A DNA stretch of 24,006 nt, from NCBI GenBank assembly GCA_050954785.1, contig JBPBQO010000114.1, forward strand, positions 1-24,006. Reading direction: 5' to 3'. This DNA is from Lichenicola sp050954785. GTDB lineage: Bacteria; Pseudomonadota; Alphaproteobacteria; Acetobacterales; Acetobacteraceae. The position numbers and the translations under genes are program-made. The notes beneath the pieces are model-generated. The model saw nothing but the letters and a program-made list of their open reading frames with translations, was not told the DNA's origin and did not search any database. Of this stretch, positions 15,512 through 23,949 are shown piece after piece; the stretch's first letter is position 1; each line of letters opens with the position of its first letter.

Positions 15512-17299
15512 ATGGCGAACTTCCTAACTCAGCGCGTTGCCTCGTTCTTCTCGCCTCGTGCGAAGCTGCGCTACGCCGTAAGCCTCATCGAGGCCGGAGA
15601 GGCCGGGCGCGCCTTCGCTCTGCTCAGCGCCGCCGCCAGTGCGGGAATTCCGGAGGCGCAGTTTCGCGTCGGCCGTGCCTATCTCGATGGCGCTGGTGTG
15701 CCGGTCAGCCGCGAGGAAGGCGCTCGCTGGATGGAGCGTGCCGCCGGCGCCGGTTGGGTCGAGGCACAGGTGGTGCTGGCAACGCTGCACCTGTTCGGAC
15801 TGGTGGTCGGCGCCACCGGCACCGGCATGGTGTTCGCGCCCAGTCCGAACCAGCACGATGCCAAGCCCGATTTCGAGCGTGCGGCACTTTGGGCGCGGCG
15901 CGCAGCCGATGCCGGCTCGCCGGACGGCCAGGCGCTGCTGGGCTATATCCTCACCTCAGGTCCGCCCGACATGCGGGATTTCGGCGAGGCGGATATCTGG
16001 TACGGCAAGTCCGCCGACGCAGGCTGTCCGCAGGGGCATCTCGGCGTCGCCCTCGCGAAGCTTCGCACTGCACTCGATGCCGAAGGGCAGCAGCAGGCCG
16101 CTTCCAGTCTGGCCAAGGCAGCCAAGGGCGGCCTCGGGACAGCGTTGTACCTGCTTGGCGTGATGACCGAGCGCGGCGCCGGGGTAAAACAGGATATCGC
16201 CGCCGCCGTCGATCTTTACCGCCAGGCGGCCGAGCGGCATGTCCGGTCGGGCGAGGCGCGATATGGCCTGGCATTGATGGAAGGCCGTGGCGTCGACCGA
16301 AGCATCACGAAGGGTGAATCCTGGCTACGTCGGGCAGCACTCGGCGGCGACGCGGAAGCGGCTGCCCTGGTCGGCGACATCTATTCGCGTGGCGGCGACC
16401 TGCCGCCGAACTACGCCGAAGCTGCGAGCTGGTACGGCCGGGCGGCTGCGGCCGGTCATGCCGCGTCGGCGCGGGCGCTCGGCCTGCTCTATCTGACCGG
16501 CGCCGGCGTACAGCGGGATGCCGGGGAAGCCGCGCGCTGGTTCCGCCATTCCGCCGAGCGTGGCGACCAGTTGGCGCATGTCGATCTCGGCAACCTGGTT
16601 CTGAACGGGTCCGGCACCGAGCAGGACCGCGTGGACGCGCGGGAGCGGTTCGAGAAGGCAGCCGAGACGGGCGACCTGGTGGCCGCGTTCAATTTCGGAG
16701 TCTGTCTTGCGGAGGGCGTCGGTGTCGAGCGCAACGACCGGCAGGCAGCGCTGTGGCTGCGCCGTGCCGCAGACGGCATCGTCAATGCCCAGTACTGGTA
16801 TGGCCGGATGCTGGCCGAGGGCCGTGGTGTCGAGGTCGACCTCAAGGAGGGTCGGGTGTGGATCGCCAAGGCGGCCGATGCCGGCCTGCCCGATGCCGAG
16901 ATGGCTTACGCGGAGATGCTGCTGAGTGGTCGTGGCGGTCCGCGCGACCATCCTGCCGCGCTGGAGATGTTTAGCCGTGCCGCAAAGCAGGGGCACATCA
17001 ACGCGACGTTCTCGGCAGCCGCGATGCATGGCGGCGGTCATGACGTTCCGGAGAACCGCGTGCTGGCACAATCCTATTTTCGCCAGGCCGGCGAGCGAGG
17101 ACATGCGATGGCGCAACTCATGCTTGGTCGCTACCTGGCGCGCGGTCTCGCTGGCGAAACCAATGTCCCGGAAGCCAGGCTTTGGCTGCAGCGTGCAAGC
17201 GGCCAGGGCATCACCCAGGCCGACACCGAAATCAACCGCCTTGGTGCCAAGCCACAGCCGGCGCAGGCGCCGCTGACCCGCGCTGCGCGTCGGCGCTAG
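15512..17299 (+). CDS. Sel1-like repeat protein
   Basis: This 595-residue protein is built almost wholly of Sel1-like repeats, about a dozen 36-residue helical hairpins with the pattern A-x-x-G-x-x-x-A-x-x-x-LG, then G-x-GV, then A-x-x-W-x-x-x-AA-x-x-G. Clear examples are FRVGRAYLDGAGVPVSREEG, ARALGLLYLTGAGVQRD and YWYGRMLAEGRGVEVDLKEG. Such solenoids are protein-binding scaffolds and often work in envelope, exopolysaccharide or secretion control. No signal peptide or membrane segment is seen, so it is probably cytoplasmic. AAGG sits 4 bases before the ATG. It lies 130 bases after the HlyD-type gene and 102 bases before a glycosyltransferase gene, which suggests a role in the same export or glycosylation process. 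Its binding partner cannot be read from the sequence. Confidence 0.93.
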   Translation: MANFLTQRVASFFSPRAKLRYAVSLIEAGEAGRAFALLSAAASAGIPEAQFRVGRAYLDGAGVPVSREEGARWMERAAGAGWVEAQVVLATLHLFGLVVGATGTGMVFAPSPNQHDAKPDFERAALWARRAADAGSPDGQALLGYILTSGPPDMRDFGEADIWYGKSADAGCPQGHLGVALAKLRTALDAEGQQQAASSLAKAAKGGLGTALYLLGVMTERGAGVKQDIAAAVDLYRQAAERHVRSGEARYGLALMEGRGVDRSITKGESWLRRAALGGDAEAAALVGDIYSRGGDLPPNYAEAASWYGRAAAAGHAASARALGLLYLTGAGVQRDAGEAARWFRHSAERGDQLAHVDLGNLVLNGSGTEQDRVDARERFEKAAETGDLVAAFNFGVCLAEGVGVERNDRQAALWLRRAADGIVNAQYWYGRMLAEGRGVEVDLKEGRVWIAKAADAGLPDAEMAYAEMLLSGRGGPRDHPAALEMFSRAAKQGHINATFSAAAMHGGGHDVPENRVLAQSYFRQAGERGHAMAQLMLGRYLARGLAGETNVPEARLWLQRASGQGITQADTEINRLGAKPQPAQAPLTRAARRR

Positions 17300-17329
17300 C
17301 AAACTTCGTGTTTCCTTATCGAATGAATT

Positions 17330-17360
17330 GCAAAGGCTCTGCCTTTGCCGGGGTCCAGGG
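17330..17360. repeat. Dispersed hairpin repeat, copy 2 (inverted, partial)
   Basis: GCAAAGGC (17330-17337) and GCCTTTGC (17341-17348) form a perfect stem around TCT, followed by TCCAGGG (17354-17360). Read on the minus strand this closely matches 236-265. The partner arm CCCTGGA is missing, so this copy is truncated. It sits between the Sel1 gene and the large glycosyltransferase gene and may affect read-through. Confidence 0.65.
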
Positions 17361-17401
17361 ACAGAGAACCTGACCTGTCCCACCGTGCGAACCTGACCCG
17401 C

Positions 17402-20400
17402 ATGCCGCCTCCTCTGCGCATAACCGAAGCCGACCGCGCCGTCTGGCGGCAATGGGCGCAGGAGCGCGCGCAGGACGCATTCCATCACGGACGCATCGCC
17501 ACCGATCGCGGCCAGCCGGAGGAGGCGTTGCGCTGGCTCGAGCGTGCGCGCCGTCTGGCGCCACAGGCCAACCACGTGGTCTTTCCGCTCGCAGTCGCGC
17601 GCCTGAACTGTGGCGATCTGCATGGAGCGATCCGGCTGCTGCAGCCTCTGGTGCAGCAGTTCGATTTCCGCGAAGGGTGGGTGATGCTGGCCGTCGCGCG
17701 CCGAGCCGCCGGCCTGCCCACCGAGGCCGCCGCCGCGATCGGGCAAGCGCTGGCCCGCAACGCACCGGATCAGGCGGTGCTCGGCCTGCTGTCGGAGATC
17801 GCGCAGGCGGCCGGCTGGCCGGGCTGGTGCGGGCTATCGGGTGATGGCCGGCTGCATCTGGACCCAGCCTCGGCAACCGTACGGGGTGGTTCGGGACGTG
17901 CCGAGCCGGAGGAGCTGCTGTCGCTGCAACTGGATGGCGCGCCGGTCCGGGTGCAGACCCGCAAGGGCGTCACCGTGCTGACCGGCGACTGGCGTGGTGG
18001 GCGCCGGCTCGATGTATCGCGTGGCGGCAGGCCGTTGCTCGGCAGTCCGCTCGACATCCAGGCGATCCAGCGGGTCGAAGGATTCGTGGAGGTCAAGGAT
18101 GGGCGGCTCACCGGGTGGGTCTGGCATCCTGGAGAGCCGGAACGGATCCCGTTTGTCACGGTAGTGCCGGAACGAACACCGCTTGTCCCGGACCAGCGGG
18201 TTGGCGTGACCGTGGCGATGCCCACGTTTGCCGACAGCATCGCCAGCGACCGGCCCCTGGCGAGGCCGAGGGAACTGGTGTTCCCGGCCGGGATCTCGGT
18301 GTTCGAGACCAGTGGGCCGTTGCGGGTACGTGGCAGCGACGGACGCGAGTTGCTCGGCAGTCCACTGGATCCCGGGCTGGAACTGCGCGCCGCCGCGGCG
18401 GCCGCGCTGCTCCAGGCGCGGCACAGCACCGACAGCCGGCGCAGGGACGGACGGCTCCGGCCAACCGGAGAGGTGGCGCAGCGCGAGCCGATGCCGCCGT
18501 TCCTGCCGATCTCGGCCTGGCTGATCGGACGCTGGCCGGCGATCCGGCCGCCTGCTCCGGTCGCCGTGGTGGTGCCGGTCTATCGGCATCTGCGTCGCAC
18601 GCTCGACTGCCTGCACAGCGTGCTGGCGAGCGTGCCGCCGAATACCCGCCTGGTGGTGGTCGAGGATGCCTCTCCCGATGCACCGTTGATCGAGGCCCTG
18701 GTCGAGATGGCGGCAGCCGGACATATCCAGTTGATCCGCCACGTCGAGAACCAGGGCTTCCCGGCCAGCGCCAACGACGGGATCGCTGCCTGCGACGGCG
18801 AGGATGTCGTGCTGCTCAACAGCGACACGCTGGTAGCGCCTGGATGGCTGGAGGGCCTGCGCCGGGCGGCCTACCACGCGCCCGACATCGGCACGGTGAC
18901 GCCGTTCTCGAACGACGCCAGCATTCTCAGCTACCCGGACAGCGGCAAGCGCAACAAGGCCCCCGACCTTGCCGGCACGAGCCGGATGATGGCGCTGGCC
19001 GCATCCGCCAATCCGGACCAGGTGCAGGATATCCCGACCGGCAACGGCTTCTGTCTGTATGTCCGGCGCGATTGCCTGGATCAGGTCGGGCTGCTGCGCG
19101 AGGATCTGTTCGCGCAGGGCTACGGCGAAGAGAACGATTTCTGCCTGCGTGCGCGCCATCTCGGCTGGCGCCATGCCGCGGCACTCGGGGTGTATGTCTC
19201 GCACTACGGGAACACGTCGTTCGGCGCGGCCCGGACCGAACTGATGCGGCGCAACCTGGACGTGTTGAACCGGCTGCATCCCGGCTACAACGACATGATC
19301 CTTGCCCATATCGCGGCCGACCCGCTGGCGCCGGCCCGTCGTCGGTTCGATCTGGCGCGCTGGGTCCAGGCCAGGCGGGCCCGCATCGCCCAGGACACCG
19401 CGCCGCGCTCGGTACTGCTGATCACCCACGACCAGGGCGGCGGCGTGGAGCGCGTGGTGCGGGAGCGTGCGCGCCAGCTCCGGGCGCAGGGCATCCGTCC
19501 GATCGTCGTGAGGCCGGAACCGGCCGGCATGGGCCCGGACGGCGAAACCCGGGACGGCGTCGCGCTGTCGGATGCAGCCGACGAGACGCCGTATCCGAAC
19601 CTGCGCTATGCCCTTCCCGGCGAGCTCGATGCTTTGGTGGCCCTGCTGGGAGCCGAGGGCGTGCTGCATGCCGAGTGGCACAGCCTGCTCGGACATCATG
19701 CGTCGCTGCGCGCGGTGTGCGACCGGCTCGGCGTGCCGTACGACGCCTATGTCCATGACTATGCCTGGTTCTGCCAGCGGATCGCGCTGGTCGGGCCGCA
19801 GGGACGCTATTGCGGCGAGCCGGATATCGCCGGCTGCGAGGCCTGCGTGGCGATACAGGGCAGCAACCTGCGCGAGGCGATCTCGATGCCGGACCTGCTG
19901 GCGCGGTCGGCCGCGGAACTGAAGGCGGCGAGGCGGGTGATCGCGCCGTCCAGGGATGCGGCCAGCCGGATGGCCCGGCATTTTCCGAAGCTCCGGCCGG
20001 ACGTCGTGGCGTGGGAGGACGATCGTCCGGACCTGTCGCTGGAGCGGCTTGCAGCCTTTTCCTTTTTGGCGCCGAGGTCGGGCAGGGACCGGCTGCCGCG
20101 GCAGGGCGTGGCGGCTTCGCGCGACATGCGTCCAGGACGGGTGGTGGTGATCGGCGCGATCGGGCGCGAGAAGGGCTACGACGTGCTGATGGCCTGCCTG
20201 GCGGATGCGCGCGCGCGTGCGTTGCCGCTGGAGTTCATCGTCGTCGGACACACGCCGGACGATCCAGCGCTGATGGATGCGGGATGTGTGTTCGTGACCG
20301 GCGAATATGGCGAGGACGAGGCGATCGGGCTGATCCGGTCTCAGGAGGCCGACCTGGCGCTGCTGCCGTCGATCTGGCCGGAAACCTGGTGCTTCACGCT

Positions 20401-20641
20401 GAGCCTTGCCTGGCGCGCCGGGCTGACCACAGCATCGTTCGATATCGGTGCACCGGCGGAACGGATCGGCCTCACCCGCCGCGGCATCGTTCTGCCGCTC
20501 GGTTTACCAATTGCAGAGATGAACACGGTATTGCTCAAACTGTGCAGGCTCGGCATGACCGCGATTCCACCGTCGTCCGCTGCGATGCAACCCATTGCGG
20601 ACCTGCGGCCATCGTCGCACGATCGCAGCCCTCATCGATAA
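17402..20641 (+). CDS. Large two-domain glycosyltransferase (GT2 plus GT4-like) with TPR-like N-terminus
   Basis: This protein has 1079 residues. Residues about 15-140 are TPR-like helices (EEALRWLERARRLAPQANHV). Residues about 150-330 are a beta-rich region in which LLGSPLD occurs twice (near 212 and 317), suggesting a duplicated module. Residues about 383-640 are a GT-A glycosyltransferase of family 2 type: VAVVVPVYRHL, LNSDTLVAPGWL with the metal-binding acid, and YGEENDFCLRARHLGW with the catalytic acid. From about 669 to the end is a GT-B region: LLITHDQGGGVERVVRERAR, HDYAWFCQRI, GAIGREKGYDVLMACL, and a weak nucleotide-sugar region with LLPSIWPETWCFTLSLAW. Two transferases in one chain could build a disaccharide or longer glycan. 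ATG 17402 is preferred because upstream in-frame codons overlap the hairpin repeat, though no strong ribosome site is seen. Acceptor and sugars are unknown. Confidence 0.88.
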   Translation: MPPPLRITEADRAVWRQWAQERAQDAFHHGRIATDRGQPEEALRWLERARRLAPQANHVVFPLAVARLNCGDLHGAIRLLQPLVQQFDFREGWVMLAVARRAAGLPTEAAAAIGQALARNAPDQAVLGLLSEIAQAAGWPGWCGLSGDGRLHLDPASATVRGGSGRAEPEELLSLQLDGAPVRVQTRKGVTVLTGDWRGGRRLDVSRGGRPLLGSPLDIQAIQRVEGFVEVKDGRLTGWVWHPGEPERIPFVTVVPERTPLVPDQRVGVTVAMPTFADSIASDRPLARPRELVFPAGISVFETSGPLRVRGSDGRELLGSPLDPGLELRAAAAAALLQARHSTDSRRRDGRLRPTGEVAQREPMPPFLPISAWLIGRWPAIRPPAPVAVVVPVYRHLRRTLDCLHSVLASVPPNTRLVVVEDASPDAPLIEALVEMAAAGHIQLIRHVENQGFPASANDGIAACDGEDVVLLNSDTLVAPGWLEGLRRAAYHAPDIGTVTPFSNDASILSYPDSGKRNKAPDLAGTSRMMALAASANPDQVQDIPTGNGFCLYVRRDCLDQVGLLREDLFAQGYGEENDFCLRARHLGWRHAAALGVYVSHYGNTSFGAARTELMRRNLDVLNRLHPGYNDMILAHIAADPLAPARRRFDLARWVQARRARIAQDTAPRSVLLITHDQGGGVERVVRERARQLRAQGIRPIVVRPEPAGMGPDGETRDGVALSDAADETPYPNLRYALPGELDALVALLGAEGVLHAEWHSLLGHHASLRAVCDRLGVPYDAYVHDYAWFCQRIALVGPQGRYCGEPDIAGCEACVAIQGSNLREAISMPDLLARSAAELKAARRVIAPSRDAASRMARHFPKLRPDVVAWEDDRPDLSLERLAAFSFLAPRSGRDRLPRQGVAASRDMRPGRVVVIGAIGREKGYDVLMACLADARARALPLEFIVVGHTPDDPALMDAGCVFVTGEYGEDEAIGLIRSQEADLALLPSIWPETWCFTLSLAWRAGLTTASFDIGAPAERIGLTRRGIVLPLGLPIAEMNTVLLKLCRLGMTAIPPSSAAMQPIADLRPSSHDRSPHR

Positions 20642-20678
20642 CCCTCGCCCTCCGGGGCCGCAGAAACGGATATTGCCG

Positions 20679-21821
20679 ATGTCGCAGACCAATCCGACAC
20701 CGAACCAGAAAGTGGTGACGGAGCTCAAGGTTACAGCACACCTGATGCTGCTCGACCCCGGCCTGTTCTGCGTGTTCCATGCTCCGGGCGGCCCGCTTCC
20801 GGACTCCATGTCCGGGCTGCCCGGCGTGCGGATCACCCGGCCGCCCGGATCCGGGCCGGACACCGTTACCATCAGCACGTTCAATCCGGATGGATGGCTC
20901 GGTGCGGATAGTGGTGCTGCGCTGGTGCGGGTGGCGCAGGTGCCGTCGCAGGTGTTGGTCACGATCTACCAGACCAGCGACAGCACTCAGGAGGCGCCGA
21001 AGCTCCAGGTCCTGCGTCTGAGCGATGCGGCACCTGCTCGCCAGGGCCAGCCGCCCATCCAGAACGCGGGCCAACCGGCCCGACCGCAGGCGGCACTCGC
21101 CGCGCCGGCACCTGCAACTGCGCCGACCGCCGCGCCGGCGGTGGCTCCGGCCAAGCTCGAGGTCGCGGCCCACGTGCAGCGACGCGGTGATCTACTGACT
21201 TTGCTCGGCGAGTGGATGGGCGAGCGCGGCAGCCAGAACTGGATCGAGGGCTTCGCAATCTCGCCGAACCGTTTTGTCGAGCCGGCCGATATCGAATACC
21301 AGGCGGTGCTGGGCAAGGGCTGGCTCTCGCCCTGGTCGGAAGGCGGCCAGTATTGTGGCAGCCGCGGTATGGCGCTGCCGATCCTGGGATTGCGGGTGCG
21401 GCTGAAGGGCGACGCTGCCGAACGCTACACCATTCGTGTCAGCGCGAGCTTCACCGACGGCACCAGCATCGGACCGGTAGATGCCACCGGGACCGCCGAA
21501 GCGCCGAGCCTGGCACCACTCGAGGCCTTCATGGTCGAGATCGTGCCGGTGGCCTCGGTCAGCGAGCCGGTTCGGGCAATGCAGCCGAACACCGGATCCA
21601 GCCTGAAGACGACCATCGAGCCAATCCGTCCCCGCGATGCGGTCAAGGCGGCGGCCGCGGTATTGCGTCGTCCGGGTGCAGCCAAGCCGGAGCCGGTGCG
21701 CGCCGAACCGCCCCGTCCGAACGCTTCAAAACCAATCATATCGAGGCCGGTGATCAAGGCACCGCCACCGCTTCCGCCGGGCCGGTCCAGCGGGAAGCCG
21801 GGCACCAAAGTACGTCGCTGA
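20679..21821 (+). CDS. Protein with ChW-like module and Ala/Pro-rich linkers
   Basis: This is a 380-residue protein of unknown function. Residues about 10-115 form a beta-rich domain (ELKVTAHLMLLDPGLFCVF; TVTISTFNPDGWLG). Next is an Ala/Pro-rich linker (about 125-165). Residues about 205-245 read YQAVLGKGWLSPWSEGGQYC then GSRGMALPILGLRVRLKG, which matches by eye the ChW (clostridial hydrophobic W) repeat pattern: GW, W, G-x-x-x-G, G, then a Leu/Ile-rich strand. A strand-rich region TIRVSASFTDGTSIGP follows, then a Pro/Lys/Arg-rich tail. There is no signal peptide, so it is cytoplasmic or exported by a non-Sec route such as the type I system upstream. The ATG at 20679 is 37 bases after the glycosyltransferase stop, with only a weak ribosome site (ACGGA). 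Confidence 0.75.
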   Translation: MSQTNPTPNQKVVTELKVTAHLMLLDPGLFCVFHAPGGPLPDSMSGLPGVRITRPPGSGPDTVTISTFNPDGWLGADSGAALVRVAQVPSQVLVTIYQTSDSTQEAPKLQVLRLSDAAPARQGQPPIQNAGQPARPQAALAAPAPATAPTAAPAVAPAKLEVAAHVQRRGDLLTLLGEWMGERGSQNWIEGFAISPNRFVEPADIEYQAVLGKGWLSPWSEGGQYCGSRGMALPILGLRVRLKGDAAERYTIRVSASFTDGTSIGPVDATGTAEAPSLAPLEAFMVEIVPVASVSEPVRAMQPNTGSSLKTTIEPIRPRDAVKAAAAVLRRPGAAKPEPVRAEPPRPNASKPIISRPVIKAPPPLPPGRSSGKPGTKVRR

Positions 21822-21857
21822 GCGGAACAGCGAGCTGGTTGTTCACCTCGTCTTTAC

Positions 21858-21897
21858 AACGAAACGTGATTGACCGTTCGGTCACACGTTTCGTTTT
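21858..21897 (+). terminator. Strong intrinsic terminator after the ChW-like protein gene
   Basis: The arms AACGAAACGTG (21858-21868) and CACGTTTCGTT (21885-21895) pair perfectly over 11 bases, and inside them TGACCG (21871-21876) pairs with CGGTCA (21879-21884), leaving only a two-base AT bulge and a TT loop. A run of four Ts (21894-21897) follows. It begins 36 bases after the stop and makes the next gene a separate transcription unit. Confidence 0.75.
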
Positions 21898-21950
21898 ACG
21901 TGCACGGGCCCTCACAGGGTGACGACAGTCGATCAGATGGTGGACCGGTC

Positions 21951-23174
21951 TTGAGATACTTGTTCGTTCACCAGAACTTTCCAGGCCAGTTCCTGCATCT
22001 GGTCCGCCACCTTACGCAGCAGGGCGAGCATGAGGTGGTGTTCATCAGCGAGCCGAACACGAACGTCATGCCGGGCGTCCGGCGCATCTTCTACAAGATG
22101 CCGCGCGGCGCCTTCACGGAGACCCATCCTGCGGCGCAGGAATTCGAGCTCTCCATGCTGCGCGCCGAGATGGTTGCGCAGACGGCACAGACTTTAAAAA
22201 AGCTCGGCTTCGAGCCAGACATCATCATTGGCCATCACGGCTGGGGCGAACTGCTCAATATACCCGACGTGTATCCAAACACGCCGATGCTGGGGTATCT
22301 GGAATTTTATTACCATGTCGATCGGTTCGACGTCGGGTTCGATCCGGAATTTCCGGATAATCCGGCGATGTATCCGCGCGTGCGCGCCAAGAACGCGGTC
22401 AACCTGCTCGCGCTGAACAATAACGGGCATGGCCAGACCCCGACCCTGTTCCAGAAATCCACTTATCCGGAATGGTCGCACGATCGTATCGAGGTTCTGC
22501 ATGAAGGCGTCGACCTGCAGGCTTGCGCCCCCGATCCTTCGATGGCGAAAAAGGACTTCATACTGCGCAACGTGGTCGTCTCGCCGGACGAGAAATTGGT
22601 GACCTACGTCGCGCGCGACCTCGAACCGTATCGCGGCTTCCATATCTTCATGCGCTCGCTGCCGCGCATCCTGGACGCGCGGCCCAACGCACGGGTGATC
22701 GTAGTCGGCGGCGATGGCATCAGTTATGGCGCACGGCTCGTTGAAGGATGCTGGCGCGAGATCCTGACCGCCGAGCTCGGCGAGCGGCTGGACCTGTCAC
22801 GGGTGCATTTCGTCGGCAAGCTCGACTACCAGAGTTACGCCGACCTGCTGAAACGGTCGGACGTGCATGTCTACCTGACCTACCCGTTCGTGGCGTCCTG
22901 GTCGCTGCGGGAGGCGCTGGCCTCGGGATGCGCCGTTGTCGGCAGCGATACCGGACCGGTGCAGGAGTTCGTCAGGCACCGGAAAAACGGATTGCTGACG
23001 CCGTTCCACGATCCGGTCGGTGTCGCGGACAGCGTGCTCGAGCTGCTGGAGAACAAGGCGTTGTCACAGCGGTTGCGTCGGGCCGCGCGCAAGGAGGCGG
23101 AGCGCACCCTGTCGATGACCGACTACATCAGCCGGTACGAGGCCCTGATCGAGCGCACCATCGCCGCCGCATGA
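21951..23174 (+). CDS. GT4-type glycosyltransferase
   Basis: This is a 407-residue GT-B fold retaining glycosyltransferase. The N-terminal acceptor domain starts RYLFVHQNFPGQFLHLVRHL and includes PDIIIGHHGWGE. The C-terminal nucleotide-sugar domain has VTYVARDLEPYRGFHIFMRS, the ARVIVVGGDG strand, VHFVGKLDYQSYADLLKRSD, and the donor-binding region SWSLREALASGCAVVGSDTG, in which the conserved glutamate follows LR. It likely adds a sugar to a surface glycan. The start is taken as TTG at 21951, with GGTGGA six bases upstream, because family members begin with this strand; the frame is open back to 21870, but that part lies inside a terminator hairpin. It is followed closely by the convergent pyrophosphatase gene. 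Confidence 0.9.
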   Translation: MRYLFVHQNFPGQFLHLVRHLTQQGEHEVVFISEPNTNVMPGVRRIFYKMPRGAFTETHPAAQEFELSMLRAEMVAQTAQTLKKLGFEPDIIIGHHGWGELLNIPDVYPNTPMLGYLEFYYHVDRFDVGFDPEFPDNPAMYPRVRAKNAVNLLALNNNGHGQTPTLFQKSTYPEWSHDRIEVLHEGVDLQACAPDPSMAKKDFILRNVVVSPDEKLVTYVARDLEPYRGFHIFMRSLPRILDARPNARVIVVGGDGISYGARLVEGCWREILTAELGERLDLSRVHFVGKLDYQSYADLLKRSDVHVYLTYPFVASWSLREALASGCAVVGSDTGPVQEFVRHRKNGLLTPFHDPVGVADSVLELLENKALSQRLRRAARKEAERTLSMTDYISRYEALIERTIAAA

Positions 23175-23176
23175 CG

Positions 23177-23200
23177 CGACGCCGATGGTGCCTGGCGTCG
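23177..23200. terminator. Possible bidirectional terminator between convergent genes
   Basis: CGACGCC (23177-23183) and GGCGTCG (23194-23200) form a perfect 7-base stem with a 10-base loop, filling the 27-base gap between the convergent glycosyltransferase and pyrophosphatase stops. Flanking T tracts are lacking. Confidence 0.4.
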
Positions 23201-23201
23201 A

Positions 23202-23729
23202 TCAGGCCTTCTGGGCTGCGGCGAGTGACTCGCGGATGATCTGACCGGCTTCTTCCTTGCCGGCCCAGCCGGTGACCTTCACCCACTTGCCCTTCTCGAG
23301 GTCCTTGTAGCGGGTAAAGAAGTGCTCGATCGCCAGCCGGGTGATTTCGGGTAGGTCGCCGATCTCCTGCACCTCAGTGAACTGGGTGTGCATCTTGTCG
23401 TGCGGGACGCAGATGATTTTTTCGTCCATCCCGCTCTCGTCCTCCATCTTCAGCATGCCGATCGGACGGGCGCGGATCACCGCACCCGGCACCATCGGCG
23501 CCGGAGCCAGCACCAGCGCGTCGGCCGGGTCGCCGTCGGCGGCGAGGGTGCCGGGGATGAAGCCGTAGGCAGCCGGATAGGACATCGGCGTGAACAGGAA
23601 GCGGTCCACGAAGATCGCGCCGCTTTCCTTGTCGATCTCGTACTTGACCTGCGATCCCTGCGGGATTTCGATCACGACGTTGATGTCCCACGGGACGTCC
23701 TTGCCGGGGCTGATCTTCGAGACGTCCAT
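23202..23729 (-). CDS. ppa: Inorganic pyrophosphatase (family I)
   Basis: This enzyme hydrolyses pyrophosphate to two phosphates in the cytosol and so drives biosynthetic reactions such as nucleotide, tRNA-charging and glycan-donor synthesis. The 175-residue length is typical. Active-site residues are visible: K29 and E31 in KYEID, R43, the family signature DGDPADALV with D65, D67 and D70, and D97 and D102 in MEDESGMDEK. These coincide with the numbering of the E. coli enzyme. The start at 23729 is supported by a purine-rich AGAGAAG about 6 bases upstream; an upstream in-frame extension to 23840 lacks family similarity. It converges on the GT4 gene. Confidence 0.97.
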   Translation of the reverse strand: MDVSKISPGKDVPWDINVVIEIPQGSQVKYEIDKESGAIFVDRFLFTPMSYPAAYGFIPGTLAADGDPADALVLAPAPMVPGAVIRARPIGMLKMEDESGMDEKIICVPHDKMHTQFTEVQEIGDLPEITRLAIEHFFTRYKDLEKGKWVKVTGWAGKEEAGQIIRESLAAAQKA

Positions 23730-23876
23730 CGCGTGCTTCTCTTTATGTCGAGGGGTTCGGCCCTGTTCGGGCGCACGAGCGTATCGGGGGGGTGGCAATT
23801 TGCCAAGCAGCAGCCGGATTGTCGCGGCGGCAGCTTGCAAAAGCTCGGACTATGCGCGATTTCATGCCCAGCTTGT

Positions 23877-23949
23877 GCGTCTGTAGCTCAATGGTTAGAG
23901 CGGGCCGCTCATAACGGCTTGGTTGCGGGTTCGAGTCCTGCCGGGCGCA
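23877..23949 (+). tRNA. tRNA with CAU anticodon, probably tRNA-Ile2
   Basis: A full cloverleaf can be drawn. The acceptor stem is GCGTCTG (23877-23883) with CGGGCGC (23942-23948), including two G-U pairs. The D arm is GCTC/GAGC. The anticodon stem is GGCCG/CGGCT with the loop CTCATAA, so the anticodon is CAT (23910-23912). The T arm is GCGGG, loop TTCGAGT, CCTGC. The discriminator base is A and CCA is not encoded. The anticodon arm and the variable region TTGGTT resemble tRNA-Ile2, whose C34 is changed to lysidine by TilS; elongator tRNA-Met is the alternative. It is not an initiator tRNA, because the acceptor begins with a paired G-C. Confidence 0.9.

Noticed and set aside
17835..20251. Long minus-strand reading frame opposite the large glycosyltransferase.
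   Set aside because: It is the antisense shadow of a GC-rich gene, with no motif or ribosome site of its own.
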